Positions 27,500 through 40,128 of a DNA stretch of 64,000 nucleotides are shown piece after piece. Under the pieces are notes generated by a model. That model made no database searches and was not told the origin of the DNA. It saw only the letters and a program-made list of their open reading frames with translations. This stretch comes from Niebla homalea (lineage: Eukaryota > Ascomycota > Lecanoromycetes > Lecanorales > Ramalinaceae): the NCBI GenBank assembly GCA_019925105.1, contig JAHGAU010000016.1, positions 1-64,000 on the forward strand, written 5' to 3'. The position numbers and the translations under genes are program-made. Positions within the stretch are counted from its first letter, which is position 1; each line of letters starts with the position of its first letter.

Positions 27500-30400
27500 A
27501 GCTTTTAAATAACGGTTCCGGCCTAAAATCGACTTATATAAGTATATATATCGGGTAAGCTTTTTACTAGCCGTAATCTCATATTACCCTTTTAATATAG
27601 GCTTTTTAATTAAGACGGATCGTTTGGTTTTATCGGTCTTAAATAATAATAATACTTAAATAATAACTTACTAAACCCAGGTTAAATATACGGAATTCCT
27701 AATTAAGTATAATCTTTAAGTCTTAAATCCCTTACTTGGACGGATTAATTATTAAGACGTTATCTATATATACGGTTATAATCGTACCGATTTTAAAGTA
27801 AAGGAATACGTAATAGTCCGTATAAATAAGTTTAAAACCTTATATAGTTATAAACTCCCAGAAATGATTATATTATAGCCGTAATAATTACTTTAATTTA
27901 TATAGGTTCTTTTTAAGCTTATAATAGAGCTTTTTACCGTTTTTACCGGTCTTTTCCTATTTTTTTAATTATTTTATATATATTTTTTCTTTAATAAAAT
28001 TATAAAAGAACGTTATTTTAACGTTTATCTGCTTTAAACCCTAGTTATTAACCGCTATAAGGGTAAAAAGAACCTTATAGCTTATAGGTTTTATTACCGA
28101 AGTAAACGTCTTATTATAGTTAATACTTTTACGTTATTTAAAGTTACGTACTACCTATTAAGCTTTATAGTGAATTATATTATTATTAACTTTACGTTTA
28201 AGGATATAAACTTACCGTCTTTATAATATCGTTACGCCGGCGGGGATTTAACTTTACATAATTAAGACTTAAGTATTATTTTCTTTAAGGGAACCGTATT
28301 TATTACCTTCTGTTAATTCCTAGTTTATCCAAATATATTTATTTACTATAATTTCTTGATAAGTTTTAAGTTTAATAAGTTCCGGGGTTATCTTAAGGGA
28401 TATTAAGGTTAAAAAGTATAATGGTTCGTCCTTATTACGGATTAATAAAGCCGAGAAAAAGAGTAGATTTAATAATATATTATACGGTTTATCCGGAAAT
28501 ATAAGGCCGGGATTATCTTTAATTAGGTTTTTAATTTATTATTTTTACTTTTAATTATAATTAATCTTTAAATCTTCGGCCGTCAGGCTTAAGGAATTTA
28601 ATAAAGTTATCCGTTAAATAAAGATTATAATCGGACATATAAGTTACTCGGTAAGGGTAAAGCCTATATTAATAATATCCGTCTTAATTAGACCGTAATT
28701 CTTAAACTTCTCCCTTAAATTAAAATCTTATTAAAGCCTTTTTACCTTCTTAAGCTCCTAGATTTAACTAATAAGTTCTTTACGATCCGAGTTATTTAAC
28801 GGTATTATCCGTCTTTCCTTAATATATACGTCGTATACGTTTTTTATTATAAGGTTAAACCGTTTTACCCGTAGATTAATCACCTTAAAGTATTTATTAA
28901 TCCCTTTATTGAAACCTATTAGGATATACGGTTCCAACTTATTATTAAACTTGGCCCGGTAACCTATAGTTCTTATATATACGATTGACCTTAAGGTCCG
29001 TATATAGGATATATCCGGTTTCTTATTATATTAAGCTTAATATAATATTATCCCTTTAAGTTATATATATAATATCCGTATAATTATATAGTTTACTGTT
29101 TAAATCAACTCCGGTTAAAAGCTTTTAAATATATTTTCCGTTACCCGTATAGTTTTAGTCTTTTTATTAATCTCCCGGTTAATTTTTTTATTAATTAAAT
29201 TTTATTTAAGGTTTTTACGTACTATTACCTTAAAGATAATTCTATATTATTTTAAATAATCCAAGAAGGCCTTAAATATATATTTACCCCCGCCGTCGGC
29301 CCGAAAACGTTTAATTTTTCGATCCGGAGGTCGTTTATACTTAACTTTAAATTCCTTAAACCGTTAAATTACGTCCGATTTATATATTAACGGGTAGACC
29401 TTTAATATTATAGTCTTATTATTACGGAAGGTTATATAATACGTTATTCCGTTATACCCCCGGGGATTAATTATCCTTAAAAGGTTTATATAAATAAGCT
29501 TTAACGGGTTTTTTATAGGTTTAAGGTATCTTTTATATAATTAAGAGTATAACCATCCGGTAATATAATACGTATAATAAACGTTTTCGGTTTTATTATT
29601 ATTATAACGTTTATATTTAAGATCTATCTTAATTAATACGTTTATTAACTGGAATAATTTCTAAGCTCTAAAGTAACTTATATATATATATTAGGTAAAT
29701 ATAATTAAAAGTACGTTAAATACCGTTATAATAAGGGTAAGTTTTTATAAATTGACTATAAATAGGCCGTTTTATTTACTATAAGTAAGCTTTTTTTAAC
29801 TATACGTTACCGTCCGGACCGTCCGCGTTATATTAAGCTGAACCTTATAATCTAGAAGTTACGTCTTAGATATAAAATTAATTAAGTTTGCCGGGGAGTA
29901 TACCGTATCTGTGAATTTTACCTTAATAGGCTTATTATCCACCCTATATATTATATAGGTAATACCTATATTTTCTATATAATTTATTCTTATTAACCCG
30001 GGCCTTAAAGACGAGGATTAATAGGGTTTTAACTCCCCTTAAAAGAATCTTTTTTTATAAAAAATATATTAACTATAGTTATTATCAAGGATTACTAATT
30101 TCTATAGATCTATTAAAATAGTTAATATTATCGTTATTAATTATTATATATACGTTAATAAGTAGGAATTTATTATCGAGAGGTTTATAAATATGGTAAT
30201 CTCCTTAATAGTCTTAAGCTTCTTAATATAAAACTTTATAAACTTCTTTTTAAGGTAAAGATTTTAATATTTATCCTTAATATACTTATTATTACGCCTT
30301 TTTTAAATATAATATTAATAAATAGGCTTTTCCCGGGTTTTATTAAAAGTCCTTTTATTATAACCCTTTAACGTATCCTTATAGGCCTATATTAAGACGT

Positions 30401-31900
30401 TTAATTACTAAATAACCACCCGAGTTTCCTTATTATAGGCCCTTTATATAATATCGTGAAATTTAAGGATACCCGGGCCTTATTATACCGCCGTTTAAGT
30501 AAGTATTAAGTATTACGTTTATTACGATTCCTTTAATTTATTTAAGAATATTTAAATAATAAAATAATCCGGGATAATTAAAAAGTTATTAATCGTTTTA
30601 ATTTCAATATAAACTTTCTAATAATAATTATTATATTTATTAATTATTATATCCGGAGTCTTTTATAAACCTATAAGCTCTTAAGTAAGCTCCGTATATA
30701 AACCGGACCCTTAAGGTTTATATTGATTCTTAAGTTTTTTTTAAATTATATCCGGGCTTTTTATAATATCGATTAAATACTTAATATTAATACCGTAACG
30801 ATTCTTTAAGGTTATATATACCTTAAAAGTATTTTTTTCCTTTGGTTTTTAAAAATTATTAATCGTTATCCAGTCCTTTATTTATTGGCTTTATAATATT
30901 TATTACCGTTAATTTATTAATAAAGGGATCGAGCTTAAGGGAAACCCCTTTATAATAGAGTTTTTTTTAATCGTTATCCTTAATAAAGTATACGGAAGAT
31001 AATATTAATAAAATATTAATTATATTATAATTATTAATAGTATTTAAGTTTAACGACGTTTAATATATTAAAGACTTATTATTTAAGGGTAAAAAGTAAC
31101 TTACATTAAATAATAATATCCAATTCTTAATATCCATATTTAACTTAAAGATAATAGTATTTAATAGGTTAATTAAAGGTTCTTTAAACGCTTTTAAGCC
31201 GAAGCTATCGTACGATTTTAATATTTATAATAATAAATAATCCCGGTTTTCAACTTGGTTTTTACCAGCTGGATTAAGATAATCTTCCTTTCTTAAGTCT
31301 TTAAGTATAAAGGGAAAAAGGGTACTTTATATATAATGATACCACCGAATAATAAGGTTTAAGTACTATACTTTATACGGGACTATTATATAATCTAAAG
31401 TAATAAATAATATAAGGTTTTATTAATTAAAGTATTCTTTATTTTAATTAAGATTAAAATGAAACTTTATAATATATTATAGCGTTATATATATATCCTT
31501 AAGATTATTATCCTTTTTTACTTAAAGGCCTTTAATCTTTATAATTAAAGCGTTTAAGCTTATTTTAATTATTTTACTTTAACCTAAGGACTTTAATCTT
31601 TATAATTTACGATAAGTAAGTTTATCCTAAGTTTAATTATTTATTAAAGAATTCTGTGGCTGGTTTTTAGCCCCCCTTTTTTAAGGATTAATCTTTATTT
31701 TAAAAGGTTTAATTATTAACTATTTATTCTATCCCGTATTTACTCTTTAAAATCAGATTAAAGCGAATAATTTTAAGCCGTAATATACTTAAATCCGAGT
31801 GATTTATTTTTAATTAATCTCGAAAAAACTCGATTTTAATATAATCTTTAAGGCTTTAAACTTGGTAAAGTTCTATAGTATATTTAATATTTATTTAACG
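27500..31900 (-). pseudogene. Copia-II gag-pol relic
   Basis: The minus strand shows Copia domain order. Gag is only inferred, upstream of about 30900. The integrase core lies at about 28950-29600, with 'YINLLRIINP' (first Asp changed to Asn), 'YYITFRNNKT' and 'RADGGGKY' at 29303-29281. Reverse transcriptase lies at about 27600-28400, with 'TFTSVIKPISYKVLF' and the catalytic box read as 'VYIDNVLII' near 27775-27745 (YVDD in intact elements). After 'SYYLSI' and 'KAYIKRV' the similarity ends near 27480, so RNase H is absent. Many TAA/TAG stops and D-to-N changes fit RIP, and the protein cannot be active. It is a different family from Copia-I, judged by the RT text and LTR. Confidence 0.82.
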
Positions 31901-32282
31901 TCTTAAATTTCTTACTTAAACCCCGGTTAAGGCTTTATATATATATATTAGCCTTAAGGGCCTTACGTCTCAGCTTTATTAACTTAACGCCAACTTAATT
32001 CTCCGGCGTATAAGCATTTACGGCCCTTAATAGGGCTGGGAAATAACGGTCTATATATTCTTATTAATAAAACGTCCTCTTTTTTCAATTTAGGAATATA
32101 AGTAATTAAATAGGCTTCTCTGTTTATAGTTATAATATTATACGCTTAGCCAGGTCGATTTTTGGTAATATAGCCTACGTATAGGTATCGTTTACGGGTA
32201 TATTTTATACTATAAGTTTACCACCGTTTATAGGCTAAATTGAACATTAAGAAGACGTTATCTGAGTACCTGGATACGCAGT

Positions 32283-32296
32283 CCGGGCTTATAACC
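32283..32296 (-). other. Copia-II primer-binding site
   Basis: On the minus strand 'ggttataagcccgg' directly follows the LTR. With one RIP change undone it complements the anticodon stem-loop of initiator tRNA-Met (CAU loop). This is the half-tRNA priming typical of fungal and Drosophila Copia elements. Confidence 0.75.
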
Positions 32297-32458
32297 TATT
32301 GAAGTTAAAAGGTATAAGTTGCTTAATTATTATTATGTATAAAGTAAAACTATATATAAAACTATATGCCGCTATCCCACTCGGGTCTAGTACGTCCGCC
32401 TTATTTAATCTGATCCGCGTCACGTAATCTCCCAAGTGGCGATCCTGCATATTCAACA
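32297..32458 (-). repeat. Copia-II 5' LTR (162 bp)
   Basis: On the minus strand it starts TGTTGAATATGC and ends next to the primer-binding site with '...cttcaata'. The outer ~90 bp (32370-32458) is almost free of RIP, while the inner part is AT-converted. A short open frame over it is incidental. No second copy was found in the window. Confidence 0.8.
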
Positions 32459-33357
32459 AATTACTACTCTTTACTTTAAAGGTTATAATTTCCACTTATA
32501 ATTATTTTACCTTTAATCTTCTGGGCGTTAATTAAATTAAGGGGCCTTCCGGGTTAATTAAAATATAAAGGATTTAATAGTTAATTCCCAACCTCTTTTT
32601 TTTAAAACGTAAAATCTCGATTTAAATAAATACACTTTTTTCTCCTTAAATTTAATCCTTAAAAATAATCTTAATTAGGTAATTCTAAGGGCAAAACCGA
32701 GTTATATCCTTACTATATAATTAAAGTTATTATCTTAGAAATAAGAGTTCGTTTTAAAAATAAGATTTTTTATTATAAAAAGTAAAAGTTTAAAGTTTTC
32801 CAACTCTATAACGTTCTATAATCCTTATAAAAGGTCCTAGGTATTAAGTAATCTTAGCGGCAGAATAGGGTTAAAAATCCTTTAAATTATAAAAAGAGTT
32901 TAAATTAAGTAGAGATTTCTTATTATAATTATAAGGTTTTTAAGGGTTTAAACTTTAAAGAGGTTCAATTAAGGTCGAAATTTCCTTATTAAGGCTCCGC
33001 GTAACGTTTTATATTATAAAGCCAAAACCCTTATATATAACCGGTTTCCGGCATATAAATACCGGTATATAATTAACTTATAAAGCTAGAAAATAAGTAT
33101 TTATACTTTTAATTAATAAATATATATACCCTGGCAATAATAAGGTTAAAGTATTTTATCCTTATAGAATTTTAAATTATTAAGTTATTAATTAATTTTA
33201 TAGCTTAAAGATCGTAATTTAATAGTATTCTTAAGTAAAATACTTCTATTTTTTAGGTATATTTTATATGGTAAGATCTCTATATTATAACTATAAAATT
33301 AAATAAGGAAAAAATATCTTTATAGGGTATCGTTATTATAAGGCCGGGCTTATAACC
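32459..33357 (-). mobile_element. Copia-I(-) leader/gag segment
   Basis: This 899-bp stretch is an inverted, RIP-diverged copy of 33541 to about 34440, the leader of Copia-I(+). Its right end carries the reversed primer-binding site at 33344-33357. It is the 5' internal part of an older minus-strand Copia-I whose LTR was split by Copia-I(+) and whose internal region was split by Copia-II at 32458. Confidence 0.85.
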
Positions 33358-33388
33358 TCTTAAAATATAAAATATAAGTTATTTAATT
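33358..33388 (-). repeat. Copia-I(-) 5' LTR, inner 31 bp
   Basis: This is the 3' end of the split minus-strand LTR. Together with 40003-40128, minus the duplicated TAATT, it rebuilds exactly 152 bp, the length of both Copia-I(+) LTRs. TAATT at 33384-33388 is the left target-site duplication. Confidence 0.88.
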
Positions 33389-33540
33389 TGTTAAAAGTAC
33401 TCACATTGGTTACCCGGCACTCGGGTAGATTAGATATGATCCGAAGCTAGACTTAATTAAGGTAGCCGGGATTTAGGAGTACTTAGTTGTACTTCTATAT
33501 ATAGAAAATAATTAAGTAACTTATACCTTATATTTTAAGA
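33389..33540 (+). repeat. Copia-I(+) 5' LTR
   Basis: Starts TGTTAAAAGTACTCACATTG and ends '...tattttaaga' just before the primer-binding site. The outer (left) half keeps CpA and TpG words such as 'ctcacattggttacccgg'. The inner half is RIP-mutated relative to the other LTR ('gttgtactt', 'attaagtaac'). Confidence 0.92.
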
Positions 33541-33554
33541 GGTTATAAGCCCGG
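33541..33554 (+). other. Copia-I(+) primer-binding site
   Basis: 'ggttataagcccgg' immediately follows the 5' LTR. It complements the initiator tRNA-Met anticodon arm, apart from one RIP-type change. Confidence 0.78.
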
Positions 33555-34899
33555 CCTCGCGATGGCGATACCTTATAGGGATACCTTTTCCTTATTCAAT
33601 TTTATAACTATAATATGGAGATTTCACCGTATAAAATATACTTAAAAGATAGAAGTATTTTACTTAAGAATATTATTAAATTACGATCTTTAAGCTATAA
33701 AGCCAGTTAATAACTTAATAATCTGAAATTCTATAAGAATAAAATACCCTAATTTTATTACTATTGGGGTATACGTATTTATTAATTAAAAAGTATAGAT
33801 ACTTATTTCTTAGCCTTATAAGCTAACTATACGCCGGTACCTATATGCCGGAAACCGGTTATATATAAAGGCCTTAACTCTATAATATAAAGCGTTAAGC
33901 GGAGCCTTAATAGGGGTTTTAATTAGGAAATTTCAACCTTAACTAAACTCTTTAGAGTTTAAACCCTTAAATCTTATAATTATAATAAAAAATCTTTACC
34001 CGATTTAAACTCTCTTTATAACTTAAAGGATTTTTAACCTTATTCCGCCGCCGGGATCACTTAGCTAAGACCTTTTATAAGGATTACGGAACGCTATAAA
34101 GTTAGAAAACTTTAAACTTTTACTTTTTATAACGAAAAATTTTATCTCTAAAATAAACTCTCATTTTTGAGACGGTAACTTTAATTATATAGTAAGGATA
34201 TGACTCGGTTTTACCCTTAGAATTACTTAATTAAGATTATCTTTAAAGATTAAATCCAAAGAGAAGGAAATTTATTTATTTAAATTAAGATTTTATATTT
34301 TAAAAAGGGAGGCTGGGAATTAGCCACTGAATCCTTTATATCTTAATTGGCCCGGAAGGCTATTTAATTTAATTAACGCCCGGAAAATTAAGGGTAAAAT
34401 AATTATAAGTAAAGATTATAACCTTTAAAGCAGGGAGCGGTAATTAATTATAGAAATTAACTCTCCGTATTATATTAAACGTAAGGAAGGCAAGCAATTT
34501 TAAAGGGGTATAAAAATAACTTAAATATCCGCGAAATTTCGGTCTATTATTAATTAAGATAGATTAAACTTTATTTAGAATTTAAGCTTTATTATTAAAA
34601 CCCTTAAGTATATTATTATTCCGTTCTATTAATACAGAAATCCTTTTATTGTTTTTTATCGTTAGGTTAAAAGTAAATTCTTCTATTTTTATTTAAGAAA
34701 CCTTCGGAAAGAAAACCGAAAAACTACTTAAAAGGTAACCGAAGACATAAATAGGGAATATTCACCCCCGTTTACGCCGAAGTTTTACGATAGCTTCGGC
34801 TTAAAGGTATCTAAAGAACCTTTAATATTACCACTTAATAAATTAATTTTTAAACGCCGTCCAAGGGTAGAAGGCTAAATCCCGTTATTTAATACGGAA

Positions 34900-37800
34900 T
34901 ATCCCCTGCCCTTAAACGATTTATCAATTAAGTATTAATTAAAATCTGAATCGTTAGAGTTAGAAAACTTATCGGACTTCTTATTTAATCTTAACCTTAA
35001 GTTTAAATCTAATTAAGTAATTAATATTTCTTCGCGTATAAGTATTAATTTAAGGATTTTAAGTTCCTATTTTCTTACTGAAGATAACCTTTAAGACCAT
35101 TAAAGACTCCGCTTCCGGGAGTTTCTCCCTCGGTATAATTCTATTATTAATTGAGTAGCGTTAATGGATATTATGGTACCGGCAAGTTAAAGACTGGTTG
35201 GTCCTTAATAACCTTTATAAGCCTATAATTATTAAAGATAAACTTAAGGCTACTATAGTTATTAAAACTCGCTATAAAGATAATATACGCTACCTTATAG
35301 ATAAATTGGATACGACCGAAAAAATCTAGATTACTCTTATTACCTATTTTAAACTTTAAGGTTTAAGCTTATATATTAAGCTAACCTAGGAGTTTAAAAT
35401 AATAATAAAAGGTTTAAATAAAACGGTCGATTAATTTACCCGTAAATTCCGTAAGTATATTACTAAAATATTGGTTATCGATAAGTTATATAAAGTCTTT
35501 AATTTAATAATTATTTAATTTTTCTTATTCAGTTTTAATAATAATTAATAATATTTTTATATTAACTTAGCTTAAAATTAAACTATCTTAAGCTAAAATT
35601 CTTTTAATTTTAATAAAATTATATTAAAAATTATTAATAAAGAATTATAAATTAATATAGCCCGCGTTAATATTACTTTATAATCTTATTTAATAACTTT
35701 AAAAGTTAATAATAAGTAGTCCTTTACCGAATATAATAATTAAAAGTATAATTATTATACCGTAAAAGGCCGTAATAATAAGTACCTAAAAAATAACTAT
35801 TAAGTTTTTTATTTTAAGAAAAAAATTAAGACGCTATACTAGGGGTTAAAGAAGCTAAAGATTAAGGAAACTATTATTATTATAATACCGGTAAATCTAT
35901 TAATTTTAAGGGAGGTCTATAATATAATAAACGTAAACGTTAAGCTTAAATATATAATAATATCTGTTAACCTAGCTGATTTATAAAAATTAATAATTTT
36001 AAATAACGGCTATAATAAATATTTCTTTTATTAAAAAGAATTCTTTAATAATAACTTCCGGCCTTATTAAATAGTATCCTTAAGGCCAGGTTTAACATAA
36101 ATCAACTATACCGGCGGCATTAATACCACCCAAGTAACCTATAATATTAACGGGAAGAAGGTAATAATTAAGTTTTTAAACTCTATTTATTTCCTTAATA
36201 ATAAAGTAAACCTTCTTTTGGAGACTTAGCTTTTAAATAATGGAGTTAAAATAATGATTTCCCGGGTTAAACGGATAATAATTAAAGGACCCGGTAAATT
36301 TATATACTCCTAGTGGGGACAGCTCTTTATATTAAATCTCTAGGTATTACCTTAACTAGTAATAACGGTATTTAACGTATTAAACGATATATTAACTTGG
36401 TATATAAGGATAGGGTATCTCGGCCCTTAATCCATCATTAAGTTAATTACGGTATCGATAAGGATATCCTTTAAGCGTAAACGAAAAAAGCGAAAAAAGC
36501 CCTTAAAGGAAATAATATATATATATTATATTTTTAATAAAATAACCTTTCGGCCTTATAAGGGATATCTTAAGTTAAGGATTATTCCGTTAAAACTTAT
36601 TTACTTAGACGTTATAGGGCTTATTAAGCCGGTAAGTTTTAATATAATTAAATATTTTATTACTTTCCGGGACGACTTTACCTATATATTAGAAGTCTAT
36701 CCGGTAATCTATAAGTCAGACGTAGCCCGTAAATTTAAGTAGTTTTAAGTTAAATACGAGACTATTAACCGGAAAATCAGGCGTTTATAAGTAAATAACG
36801 GGGGTAAATATATATTGAAGGACTTTTAAGATTACCTTAAAGACTATAGTATTATCTGTAAACCAACGGTATAAAGTAGCCCCAAATAAAACCTTATAAG
36901 TGAAAGATTTAACCGGGAAATTAAAAAACGGACCTATATAATAATCCATAATATAAGCTTACTTAAGAATTTATAACCGGAAATCGTTATAATTATTAAT
37001 TATTTTATTATAAAAAACTTACGTTTAACCTGAAAGGGAAGATTACCTTATATTAAACGTAATATAATTAAGAACCGGACTTATTATACTTACGAGTAAT
37101 TAGATTATTAATATAGGTTAAGATTATAAAATACCGGACCTCCTTAAATAAAAGGGCCGATTTATTTATTCTATTAAACTATAATAATAAAATTATTAAG
37201 ATATACCGGGTCTTTAACCTTTAAGTATAAACTTTTAATAAGAAAATAAAACGATTTTATAACGTTTATATTAAGGAACGGAAGATTATTCCGTTAAATA
37301 ACTCCAATAAAGATACTTTAACGGAAAATATTTAATATTTAAAAAAGGATATATAGCCTTAATAAGTCCTTACTTTAAAAGAGAATTATAAGAATTAGGT
37401 TTATAATAATATTTTTATTAATAATATTTTAAACGATATACTTATAAATAATATAATTCCGGTTAAGGAATAAGGAAATCACTTTTAAATTTAATATAAT
37501 TAAGATAAATAACAGTTTAATAAATTATAAGAAAAAATTAAAATTATCCTTTAAAATAACCTTAAGCTTAAAATCCTTAAATATTTAAAGCTCCGGAATA
37601 TATCCTTAAACCCGTTATTTACCTTTATTAATATAATTATTTTAGATAAAAAAAAGGATATTTATTATTTAACGTTAATATTATTTAAGAATAAACCGGA
37701 ATTATTTAAGTTAAAAACTTATTAAAAAGTTATAAAAAATATTTATTATAAAATGGATTAATAATTAACGGAAAAAGATGAATACGGTTTTTATATTGAA

Positions 37801-39215
37801 AATAATATTTAAATATTTATACTTAAGTATATAATACCCCTGGGTATAATTATTTTAAAGGAACGATAAGTTTATATTCTTAAGAAAAACGTTAACGGTT
37901 TAATTATTCAATATAAAGCCCGTTAAGTAATCCGTGGTTATAAGTAATAGGAAGATATCGACTATAATAAAACTTTTACTTCTATAATTAAACCTATAAG
38001 TTATAAGGTACTTTTTATATTAACGGTAATTAACGATTAAGACTTAGAGTAAATAAACGTAAAAACGGCTTTTCTTTATAATTTAATTAAGGAAGAAATC
38101 TATATAAAGTAACCTTATAGTTAAAAAAAGGGTATTAATATATATTATAAATTTAATAAAGCCTTTTACGGATTAAAGTAATCCCCTTAATTATAATATT
38201 ATTACTTTTTTACCTTTATAGAAAAGTAAGGGTTTAAGCCGATATTTACGGATTATTACGTATTTATATACCCTGGAGATAAGACAATTATAGCTCTTTA
38301 TATGAACGATATCTTAATTATTAACTTATTTAAAAAAGGTATTATAACCTTAAAAAAGGTACTTAATAATTAATTCCATATATTTAACTTAAGATTAATC
38401 TATTATTACTTAAGTATAATTATTATAAAAGACCGTTAAAACAGAACGTTCCGACTTAATTAAAAGGCTTATATAGAAAAAGTTATTAAAGACTATAAAT
38501 AATAAGATATTACCTTTATATATATCTTTATAAAGCTAAAATATAAGCCGGAGTTTATACTTAAAGGTTATAAGGCCGATCTGATTTTCCGGAAGAAATA
38601 TTAATTAGTTATAAGTTCTTTAATATATATTATACTTAAAACTTATTTAAATATTATTTACTTTATCTTAATAATTAACCGATATACCTTAAATCTTACC
38701 GAATACCATTAAAAGTTAATAAAAAGAATTTTACGTTATTTCCGTATTACCGTTATCTTTTAATTAATATACCGGGGTAAATTAAAAGCTCTTAATAATT
38801 ATACTGATTTTAATTTTACCGTAAATTTAACCCGGAGGTTTATTACGGGCTACGTATTTAATATCGGAAGTACCGCGATTAATTAATAATTTAAGCATTA
38901 AGTTACGGTTGCCCTTTTTACCTATAAAGCGGAATATATAAAATAAATATAAATAATTAAAAAGGCTTTATAACTTAAGTAATTTCTAGGTAAAATTAAA
39001 CTATATTAAACCGGGAACCTCCTTGCCGTTATTATTTATAAAGATAACTAAGGCGCTATAACTTTTATTAAGAACCCTATATTTTATACCCGGATTAAAT
39101 ATATAAGTATTTAATAATATTAACTTTAAGAAGTTATAAGAGAAGGCCGGGTAGATTTAAAATATATCCCGACGTATAAATAAATCGCCGACGGCTTAAT
39201 AAAGCCTTTATTATA
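34900..39215 (+). pseudogene. Copia-I(+) gag-pol relic
   Basis: A single plus-strand polyprotein frame can be followed through many RIP stops. Gag (about 35150-35560) shows 'VKDWLVLNNLYKP' and 'YLIDKLDTTEKI'. A protease C-terminal region lies at about 36110-36310. The integrase core (about 36560-37000) has 'LDVIG' (36605-36619, first Asp), 'FRDDF' (36665-36683, second Asp) and 'SERFNR' (36899-36916, catalytic Glu). Reverse transcriptase (about 37900-38760) opens with 'QYKAR' and has its catalytic box read as 'LYMNDILI' at 38296-38319 (YVDD in intact elements). RNase H (about 38800-39210) has 'YKAEYI' and ends 'IADGLIKPL' at 39184-39210. The order PR-IN-RT-RH is diagnostic of Ty1/Copia. The many stops and active-site changes make it non-functional. 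Confidence 0.9.
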
Positions 39216-39841
39216 TTAACCCTTTAAGGGGTTCCGTAAGGCATTTAGCCTTAAAGTACCCCCGGAACGTCCTTATACCGATTAAAGTCTCATTAATAAT
39301 ATTAATGGCCTTATAGCTTTATCTTTAAGTTACTTAAGGTAAACTTTAAGTTACTTATAAAAGGAGCTTTTAATTACTTATAAGGAGGCCATTATTAGTC
39401 TTAAGGAACCTGAAAATACGTTTTTATATAAATTTAATATATAAGGTAAGAAGGTTGAAAAAATATTTTAAAAGGGGGTAAATCATAAAAAACGATACTT
39501 ACCCCGGAGCATACCCGGACGAAATCACGTACCCCGGGGGGTTAATAAAAGATAATTTAAGATGTAAAGGAGTTTATTGTTGCCGTGCCGGCTTTATAAC
39601 TTAAAAGAATAAGTAACATATATTTAAGGCTATAAGTATAATCTTTTAAGGTATTTTACTATAAAAGGATTACCGTTATAATATAGGGAAGTAAAAGATT
39701 ACTATTATAAAGGAGCTCCAATAGTTTATAGAAAACATTACTTAAATAAGGTATACGTTATATAAAGATTAAAGCTAAAAAGCAGTGATAAAATATAATA
39801 TTATAAATAAATAATTATATAAATAATATATATTAAAGCTT

Positions 39842-39850
39842 GAAGGGGAG
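39842..39850 (+). other. Copia-I(+) polypurine tract
   Basis: 'gaaggggag' lies directly against the 3' LTR, where plus-strand DNA priming would start. Confidence 0.8.
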
Positions 39851-40002
39851 TATTAAAAGTATTTATATTGGTTATCCGGCACTCGGGTAGATTAAATATA
39901 ATCCGAAGCTAAACCCAATTAGGGTAGCCGGGATTTAGGAGTACTTAGTCGCACTTCTATATATAGAGAATAATCAAGCAACTTACACCTTATATTTCAA
40001 GA
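39851..40002 (+). repeat. Copia-I(+) 3' LTR
   Basis: The same 152 bp as the 5' LTR, but with RIP polarity reversed. Its inner (left) start is mutated to TATTAAAAGTATTTATATTG, while the outer end keeps 'gtcgcactt', 'aatcaagcaacttacacc' and 'tttcaaga'. The flanking TAATT completes the target duplication. Confidence 0.93.
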
Positions 40003-40128
40003 TAATTATTCTCTATATATAGAAATACGATTAAGTACTCCTGAACCCCGGTTACCCCAATTAAGTCTAACTTCGGATCATATTTAATCTACCCGAGTGC
40101 CGGGTAACCAATGTGAGTACTTTTAACA
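40003..40128 (-). repeat. Copia-I(-) 5' LTR, outer part
   Basis: This is the reverse complement of a Copia-I LTR, with its TGTTAAAAGTAC start at 40128. It forms a visible palindrome with 39862-40002. Its outer end is nearly free of RIP. 'atatt' at 40129-40133 should be this copy's right target duplication, but its left partner was not found. Confidence 0.9.

Larger units (their letters stand above)
27470..32458 (-). mobile_element. Copia-II LTR retrotransposon, 3'-truncated
   Basis: A minus-strand Ty1/Copia element: 5' LTR at 32297-32458, primer-binding site at 32283-32296, then gag, integrase and reverse transcriptase reading leftward. The sequence stops inside the segment after the RT catalytic site, at about 27470. 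RNase H, the polypurine tract and the 3' LTR are missing. It interrupts the leader of Copia-I(-), so it inserted after that copy. The base right of the LTR starts 'aatta', a possible target duplication, but its partner is lost with the left end. Confidence 0.85.
33389..40002 (+). mobile_element. Copia-I(+) complete LTR retrotransposon (6.6 kb)
   Basis: It has two 152-bp LTRs (33389-33540 and 39851-40002), a primer-binding site, gag-pol in Copia order, a polypurine tract, and a perfect 5-bp target duplication TAATT (33384-33388 and 40003-40007). It inserted into the 5' LTR of an opposite-strand copy of its own family. This leaves LTRs and leaders head to head, with inverted arms of about 0.9 kb around 33389-33540. 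All coding sequence is ruined by RIP, so the element is structurally whole but dead. Confidence 0.93.

Noticed and set aside
32289..32495. 68-codon minus-strand frame
   Set aside because: It covers the Copia-II 5' LTR and primer-binding site. It is open only because the outer LTR is not RIP-mutated.
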